The notes under the pieces are model-generated. The model ran no database searches. It was not told where the DNA came from and saw nothing but the letters and a program-made list of their open reading frames with translations. A stretch of DNA of 6,776 bases, from contig VBCQ01000148.1 of NCBI GenBank assembly GCA_005882155.1, forward strand, positions 1 to 6,776. The letters run 5' to 3'. The position numbers and the translations under genes are program-made. Position 1 is the first letter of the stretch; every line of letters begins with the position of its first letter. This document shows, piece by piece, positions 1-6,776 of this stretch. The DNA is from Betaproteobacteria bacterium. GTDB lineage: Bacteria; Pseudomonadota; Gammaproteobacteria; Burkholderiales; Burkholderiaceae_C.

Positions 1-381
1 TTCGACGTCGTGATCGCCTCGCCCGACACGATGCGCGTCGTCGGCACGCTCGGTCAGATCCTGGGTCCTCGCGGCTTGATGCCGAACCCGAAGGTCGGCA
101 CGGTGACGCCCGATGTCGCGCAAGCGGTTCGCAATGCCAAGGCCGGCCAGGTGCAGTTCCGCGTCGACAAGGCAGGCATCGTGCACGGCACGATCGGTCG
201 CCGCTCGTTCGACACCGACAAGCTGATCGGCAACCTGCGCGCGTTGATCGAGGCCCTGAACAAGGCTAAGCCGGCGTCGAGCAAGGGCATCTACCTGCGT
301 AAGGTGGCGGTGTCTTCGACGATGGGCGTCGGCGCTCGCGTGGATGTGGCGTCGATCAACGCCGCGGCCCCTGGCGCGTAA
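1..381 (+). CDS. rplA: 50S ribosomal protein L1, C-terminal part (5' end outside window)
   Basis: The reading frame is open from base 1 and ends at TAA 379-381, giving 126 residues, roughly the last half of a protein that is usually about 230 residues long. The translation starts FDVVIASPDTMRVVG and contains the L1 signature LGPRGLMPNPKVGTVTP (residues 18-34), which belongs to domain II and the return into domain I. It ends with the conserved strand segment GIYLRKVAVSSTMGVGARVD. L1 binds 23S rRNA at the mobile L1 stalk beside the E site and helps move deacylated tRNA. In many bacteria it also represses its own rplK-rplA mRNA; rplK would lie upstream, outside the window. The frame is intact and the codon use is GC-rich like its neighbours. 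The identification is secure; only the N-terminal half is missing because of the window edge. Confidence 0.99.
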   Translation, partial: FDVVIASPDTMRVVGTLGQILGPRGLMPNPKVGTVTPDVAQAVRNAKAGQVQFRVDKAGIVHGTIGRRSFDTDKLIGNLRALIEALNKAKPASSKGIYLRKVAVSSTMGVGARVDVASINAAAPGA

Positions 382-390
382 GTGAATCGA

Positions 391-420
391 GGGCGCAGGG
401 CAGAGTCTGGCCCTGCACCC
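391..420 (+). promoter_or_regulatory. Hairpin just after rplA, no T-tract
   Basis: GGGCGCAGGGC (391-401) pairs with GCCCTGCACCC (410-420) through 10 of 11 positions, with one C-A mismatch, and leaves an 8-nt loop. The stem begins 10 nt after the rplA stop. It is followed by GATGAGTTTGG, not a run of T, so a standard rho-independent terminator is unlikely. It may protect the 3' end of a processed rplKA message, act as a weak pause site, or be the first helix of the L10 leader. Confidence 0.6.
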
Positions 421-470
421 GATGAGTTTGGTGGGCTGCATCGGTTGAAAGGCCTAAGCAGGTCATCCAA

Positions 471-524
471 GACCGCTGGTGGAGCTTCGGCTCCCTAAAC
501 GAAAGGCCAGCGCAGATGGCGGTC
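471..524 (+). promoter_or_regulatory. Probable L10-binding element (bulged stem with UUCG-capped arm)
   Basis: The outer stem pairs GACC 471-474 with GGTC 521-524. The inner stem pairs GCTGG 475-479 with CCAGC 507-511. The unpaired 512-520 (GCAGATGGC) lies on one side of the junction. A bulge flanked by two helices and containing GA is the kind of place where the known L10 leader forms its kink-turn, but I cannot prove the non-canonical pairs by eye. Inside, GGAGC 481-485 pairs perfectly with GCTCC 490-494 around a UUCG tetraloop closed by C-G, an exceptionally stable loop. GACC 471-474 can instead pair with GGTC 461-464, so two folds compete. Confidence 0.65.
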
Positions 525-613
525 CCGCTGAATAAGGATTGAAGTTCCTATTTCAGAAGGTCGCTGAATTGTGGTGTGCCCGGCGGTGCGCAAGCGCCAA
601 ACGGCACGATGTG

Positions 614-618
614 AGGAG
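614..618 (+). promoter_or_regulatory. Ribosome binding site deciding the TTG start of rplJ
   Basis: AGGAG at 614-618 lies 6 nt before TTG 625-627, ideal Shine-Dalgarno spacing. The competing in-frame GTG at 571 has no comparable purine-rich site in front of it and would put leader sequence into the protein, so this site fixes the start. Confidence 0.9.
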
Positions 619-624
619 CAGACC

Positions 625-1170
625 TTGAGTCTCAATCGCAACGAGAAAGCAGCCGTGGTGACGGATGTGGCCGCGCAAGTCGCGCGCTCGCAGACGTTGG
701 CGCTGGCCGAATACCGTGGCCTCACCGTGGAACACTTGAACGCACTGCGCAAGCAGGCGCGCGACAAGGGTGTGTACCTTCATGTCCTGAAGAACACGCT
801 CGCTCGTCGCGCCGTCGCCGGCACACCGTTCGAATGCGCCGCGGAGAGCATGGTCGGCCCGCTGATCTACGGTTTTTCCGAGGACGCTGTCGCCGCGGCC
901 AAAGTCATGTCTGACTTTGCCAAGGGCAACGACAAGCTCGTCGTCAAGGCAGGCGCGTACGCCGGCAAGAAGCTCAACCCCGAAGGTGTGAAGGCCCTGG
1001 CCTCCATTCCCAGCAAGGAAGTGCTGCTCGCCCAGTTGGCCGGTCTTCTCATGTCGCCGATCTCGCGCACCGCGCGGGTTCTGGCTGCATTGGCCGAGAA
1101 GAGGGGCGCTGGCGCCGCGGAGGCTGCGGCCACCGAAGCACCGTCCGCCGAAGCCGCTGCCGCTGCTTGA
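625..1170 (+). CDS. rplJ: 50S ribosomal protein L10 (uL10)
   Basis: L10 forms the base of the L7/L12 stalk on the large subunit, binding 23S rRNA with L11 and carrying L7/L12 dimers on its C-terminal helix. The 181-residue translation begins (M)SLNRNEKAAVV and contains the family segments LAEYRGLTV (27-35), VLKNTLARRAV (54-64), GPLIYGFSEDAVAAAK (78-93) and ASIPSKEVLLAQL (126-138). The helix around SPISRTARVLAALAEKR (144-160) is the expected L7/L12-binding region. The start is TTG at 625: it has a well-placed AGGAG and gives the family N-terminus, while an upstream GTG at 571 would add 18 unrelated residues. After residue 160 comes a 21-residue Ala/Glu-rich tail (161-181), longer than the usual L10 end and of unknown role. 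The gene is followed 43 nt later by rplL and is probably repressed by its own product through the leader upstream. Confidence 0.98.
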   Translation: MSLNRNEKAAVVTDVAAQVARSQTLALAEYRGLTVEHLNALRKQARDKGVYLHVLKNTLARRAVAGTPFECAAESMVGPLIYGFSEDAVAAAKVMSDFAKGNDKLVVKAGAYAGKKLNPEGVKALASIPSKEVLLAQLAGLLMSPISRTARVLAALAEKRGAGAAEAAATEAPSAEAAAAA

Positions 1171-1213
1171 ACGACTGACAAACGCAACCATCTACTGAAA
1201 CTAGGAACCCAAA

Positions 1214-1591
1214 ATGGCATTCGATAAAGACGCATTCCTGACCGCGCTCGACGGCATGTCGGTCATGGAACTCAATGACCTGGTCAAGGCCATCGAAGAG
1301 AAGTTCGGCGTGTCCGCCGCTGCAATGGCCGCTCCGGCCGGCGGTGGCGGTGGCGCTGCTGCTGCCGCGGTCGAAGAGAAGACCGAATTCAACGTCGTGC
1401 TGCTCGAGGCCGGCGCCAACAAGGTGCAGGTCATCAAGGCCGTTCGCGAGCTGACGGGCCTCGGCCTGAAGGAAGCAAAGGACCTCGTCGACGGCGCTCC
1501 GAAGCCCGTCAAGGAAGCGATTCCGAAGGCCGATGCCGAAGCCGCGCTCAAGAAATTGACGGACGCTGGCGCCAAGGCCGAAGTGAAGTAA
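1214..1591 (+). CDS. rplL: 50S ribosomal protein L7/L12 (bL12)
   Basis: L7/L12 is the multicopy stalk protein that recruits and stimulates the translational GTPases EF-Tu, EF-G, IF2 and RF3. The 125-residue product has the standard three parts: an N-terminal dimerisation helix pair (about 1-34, MAFDKDAFLTALDGMSVMEL onward), a flexible Ala/Gly hinge (about 35-53, including five consecutive Gly), and a compact C-terminal domain (about 58-125). The C-terminal domain carries the factor-binding surface KVQVIKAVRELTGLGLKEAK (70-89) followed by LVDGAPKPVKE. Its length is normal for the family. The ATG at 1214 is preceded by AGGA at 1203-1206 with 7 nt spacing. No terminator or promoter is visible in the 43-nt gap after rplJ, so rplJ and rplL should share a transcript. 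A strong hairpin terminator follows 14 nt after the stop. Confidence 0.99.
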   Translation: MAFDKDAFLTALDGMSVMELNDLVKAIEEKFGVSAAAMAAPAGGGGGAAAAAVEEKTEFNVVLLEAGANKVQVIKAVRELTGLGLKEAKDLVDGAPKPVKEAIPKADAEAALKKLTDAGAKAEVK

Positions 1592-1605
1592 TCGACCTCG
1601 ACGCC

Positions 1606-1639
1606 AAGGCTGGGAGCCGGTTTCGGCACCCAGCCTTTT
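1606..1639 (+). terminator. Rho-independent terminator/attenuator between rplL and rpoB
   Basis: AAGGCTGGG 1606-1614 pairs perfectly with CCCAGCCTT 1629-1637. After a single A-A mismatch, GCCG 1616-1619 pairs with CGGC 1624-1627 around a GTTT loop. TTTT at 1636-1639 follows, broken by G and then TGCTT. The 13-bp GC-rich stem with a short T-run is a classic but not perfect terminator and works only in the + direction. In E. coli a partial attenuator sits at the same place and lets a minority of transcripts read into rpoBC. By analogy this one probably lowers beta and beta' output relative to L7/L12. The read-through fraction cannot be told from sequence. Confidence 0.88.
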
Positions 1640-1678
1640 GTGCTTCAAGGGTCATTCAGTCATGACCCTTGAGTGCAC
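1640..1678 (+). promoter_or_regulatory. Long hairpin directly after the attenuator; candidate RNA processing site
   Basis: TCAAGGGTCAT 1645-1655 pairs perfectly (11 bp) with ATGACCCTTGA 1662-1672 around the loop TCAGTC. The stem extends through a T-G wobble and one bulged T to GTGC 1640-1643 with GCAC 1675-1678, about 16 bp in all. No T-run follows, so it is not a second terminator. E. coli has an RNase III cleavage site in this same intergenic region, which makes a double-stranded processing site the leading idea; this is inference. Confidence 0.7.
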
Positions 1679-1709
1679 TTGAAAGGGCCCTGCGGGATCC
1701 TTTGAAGTG
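1676..1709 (+). promoter_or_regulatory. Second hairpin, overlapping the bases of its neighbours
   Basis: CACTT 1676-1680 pairs with AAGTG 1705-1709. A G-G mismatch follows, then AAAGG 1682-1686 pairs with CCTTT 1699-1703, a small internal loop, and CCC 1688-1690 with GGG 1694-1696 around a TGC loop. Its outermost pairs use bases 1676-1678, also needed by the hairpin before it, and base 1709, also used by the hairpin after it, so the full stems cannot all form together. Confidence 0.5.
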
Positions 1710-1733
1710 TTCTCTGATCCGACTGCAGAGAAC
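1709..1733 (+). promoter_or_regulatory. Third hairpin in the rpoB leader
   Basis: GTTCTCTG 1709-1716 is exactly complementary to CAGAGAAC 1726-1733, with a 9-nt loop. It has no T-run behind it. It is best read as part of the structured untranslated leader of rpoB; the role is unknown. Confidence 0.5.
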
Positions 1734-1777
1734 GGGTTTGGTCGGGCTTCGGTGCAATGCCGGGGTTGTCCGCCAGC

Positions 1778-1821
1778 GGTTGGTAGTGGCCAACCACCAA
1801 GCTTCGAGCGCAAGACTCGAA
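1778..1821 (+). promoter_or_regulatory. Two small hairpins in the rpoB leader
   Basis: GGTTGG 1778-1783 pairs with CCAACC 1790-1795 (6 bp, 6-nt loop). TTCGAG 1803-1808 pairs with CTCGAA 1816-1821 (6 bp, 7-nt loop). Each is short enough to arise by chance in GC-rich DNA, so they are weak evidence alone; they are listed because they continue the run of hairpins across the gap. I see nothing else definable between 1734 and 1777. Confidence 0.3.
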
Positions 1822-1835
1822 AGACAGTCGCCGAC

Positions 1836-1864
1836 GGAAGTATTCCTAGGCCAGGAGTGCTTCC
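1836..1864 (+). promoter_or_regulatory. 12-bp hairpin just upstream of the rpoB ribosome binding site
   Basis: GGAAGTATTCCT 1836-1847 pairs with AGGAGTGCTTCC 1853-1864 across all 12 positions, two of them G-U wobbles, with the 5-nt loop AGGCC. The wobbles make it a better stem in RNA than in DNA. It ends 6 nt before GGAG 1871-1874 and 23 nt before the rpoB ATG. It leaves the Shine-Dalgarno free, yet its 3' arm itself contains AGGAG (1853-1857). A role in translation initiation or mRNA stability is inference. Confidence 0.6.
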
Positions 1865-1887
1865 TGAGACGGAGTGAGAAATCACCT

Positions 1888-6010
<4,123 letters not shown>

Positions 6011-6012
<2 letters not shown>

Positions 6013-6017
6013 AGGAG
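6011..6017 (+). promoter_or_regulatory. Ribosome binding site for rpoC overlapping the rpoB stop
   Basis: AAAGGAG at 6011-6017 shares its first two A with the rpoB TAA stop (6010-6012) and lies 7 nt before ATG 6025. An alternative ATG at 6021 is out of frame with beta' and only 3 nt from the site. The arrangement lets terminating ribosomes restart, fitting equal production of beta and beta'. Confidence 0.9.
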
Positions 6018-6024
6018 CAGATGC

Positions 6025-6776
6025 ATGAAGGGTTTACTCGATCTATTCAAGCAATTCACGCCTGATGAGCATTTCGATGCCATCAAGATCGGCCTCGCAT
6101 CGCCGGAAAAGATCCGCAGCTGGTCGTTCGGTGAAGTCAAGAAGCCGGAGACCATCAACTACCGGACGTTCAAGCCGGAACGCGATGGCCTCTTCTGCGC
6201 CAAGATCTTCGGCCCGATCAAGGACTACGAGTGCCTGTGCGGCAAGTACAAGCGCCTGAAGCACCGCGGCGTGATCTGCGAGAAGTGCGGCGTCGAAGTC
6301 ACGCAGACCAAGGTTCGGCGTGACCGCATGGGTCACATCGACCTGGCCGCGCCCTGCGCGCACATCTGGTTCCTGAAGTCGCTGCCGTCGCGCCTGGGCC
6401 TCGTGCTCGACATGACGCTGCGCGACATCGAGCGCGTGCTGTACTTCGAAGCGTACGTCGTCGTCGACCCCGGCATGACGCCGCTGAAGAAGTTCTCGAT
6501 CATGAGCGAGGACGACTACGACGCGAAGCGCACCGAGTTCGGCGACGAATTCGTCGCGCTGATGGGCGCCGAGGGCGTCAAGAAGCTGCTCGAGGAAATC
6601 GACCTCGACATCGAGGCCGACAAGCTGCGCGGCGACATGACCGGCTCGGAGCTCAAGGTCAAGAAGAATTCCAAGCGCCTGAAGGTGATGGAAGCCTTCA
6701 AGAAGTCGGGCATCAAGCCGCAGTGGATGGTGATGGACGTGCTGCCGGTGCTGCCGCCGGACCTGCGTCCGCTGGT
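6025..6776 (+). CDS. rpoC: DNA-directed RNA polymerase subunit beta', N-terminal part (3' end outside window)
   Basis: 250 complete codons plus two bases are present, of a protein usually near 1400 residues. The translation starts MKGLLDLFKQFTPDEHFDAI and is stop-free to the window edge. The four cysteines of the N-terminal zinc-binding domain are present as CLCG (C70, C72) and CEKCG (C85, C88), the same numbering as E. coli. Before them comes the conserved ETINYRTFKPERDGLFC, and after them GHIDLAAPCAHIWFLKSLPSRLG (103-125), part of the clamp. The fragment ends in PVLPPDLRPLV, just ahead of the expected lid, rudder and clamp helices. The catalytic Mg-binding NADFDGD motif lies further downstream and cannot be checked. 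It starts 12 nt after rpoB ends and is surely cotranscribed with it. Nothing looks damaged. Confidence 0.99.
   Translation, partial: MKGLLDLFKQFTPDEHFDAIKIGLASPEKIRSWSFGEVKKPETINYRTFKPERDGLFCAKIFGPIKDYECLCGKYKRLKHRGVICEKCGVEVTQTKVRRDRMGHIDLAAPCAHIWFLKSLPSRLGLVLDMTLRDIERVLYFEAYVVVDPGMTPLKKFSIMSEDDYDAKRTEFGDEFVALMGAEGVKKLLEEIDLDIEADKLRGDMTGSELKVKKNSKRLKVMEAFKKSGIKPQWMVMDVLPVLPPDLRPL

Larger units (their letters stand above)
382..624 (+). ncRNA. L10 leader: structured 5' region upstream of rplJ
   Basis: This 243-nt gap between rplA and rplJ has no plausible protein gene beyond a tiny ORF, but it is rich in complementary segments. Its position matches the L10 leader, an mRNA element bound by L10 or the L10-L7/L12 complex to shut off translation of rplJ-rplL. 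Visible structures are a hairpin at 391-420, a branched element at 471-524 with a UUCG-capped arm, and a small GCAA-capped hairpin (585-589 with 594-598, one G-U pair) ending 15 nt before the Shine-Dalgarno AGGAG. The 8-mer GAAAGGCC occurs twice (447-454 and 501-508). I saw no convincing sigma-70 promoter; TTGAAA at 445-450 has no matching -10 box at normal spacing. The function is inferred from position and structure; the exact boundaries are uncertain. Confidence 0.8.

Noticed and set aside
445..475. Possible sigma-70 promoter with TTGAAA at 445-450
   Set aside because: No acceptable -10 hexamer is found 16-18 nt downstream, and the sequence is better explained as part of the RNA leader.
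571..624. GTG at 571 as the start of rplJ
   Set aside because: It lacks a good ribosome binding site, overlaps the structured leader and adds residues foreign to L10; TTG 625 has AGGAG at ideal spacing and gives the family N-terminus.
1669..1887. N-terminal extension of RpoB by 73 codons
   Set aside because: The stretch is open but made of hairpins, resembles no RpoB N-terminus, and the ATG at 1888 begins the conserved family sequence.
6021..6065. ATG at 6021 opening a short frame over the rpoC start
   Set aside because: It is out of frame with beta', only 3 nt from the Shine-Dalgarno, and its product is a shadow of rpoC.

Overview
This window is a GC-rich stretch of bacterial core chromosome. 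It carries the conserved ribosomal-protein/RNA-polymerase cluster rplA-rplJ-rplL-rpoB-rpoC, with all genes on the + strand. The proteins point to a betaproteobacterium of the order Burkholderiales. The reasons are the L10 start reading SLNRNEK, a 1374-residue beta subunit beginning MAQQTTPYSYTERKRIRKSF, and threonine at the E. coli 518-equivalent position of the rifampicin region. The Rubrivivax/Leptothrix/Comamonadaceae side of the order is my best guess. No species can be assigned from the sequence alone.

Layout: 1-381 is the 3' end of rplA (ribosomal protein L1). 382-624 is a structured leader upstream of rplJ; it fits the L10 leader, the RNA site where L10 (bound to L7/L12) represses its own translation. 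625-1170 is rplJ (L10), which starts with TTG. 1214-1591 is rplL (L7/L12). 1592-1887 is a 296-nt non-coding gap holding a rho-independent terminator/attenuator and a series of further predicted hairpins before rpoB. 1888-6012 is complete rpoB (RNA polymerase beta). 6025-6776 is the first 250 codons of rpoC (beta'), cut by the window edge.

How it works together: L1, L10 and L7/L12 are large-subunit proteins needed in large amounts (L7/L12 in several copies per ribosome), while beta and beta' are needed in smaller, equal amounts. The cis-elements match that arrangement. A feedback leader precedes rplJ. A partial terminator after rplL would let only some transcripts reach rpoB. Tight rpoB-rpoC spacing, with the rpoC Shine-Dalgarno abutting the rpoB stop codon, favours coupled synthesis of beta and beta'.

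I see no mobile element, CRISPR array, tRNA, rRNA, accessory gene or new enzyme system. All five proteins look intact where visible. What merits a second look is RNA-level regulation in the two intergenic regions: competing structures in the L10 leader, a tiny ORF inside it, a long hairpin just after the attenuator, mutually exclusive stems next to it, and a 12-bp hairpin ending 23 nt before the rpoB start. All structures were found by reading base complementarity by eye, not by energy calculation.
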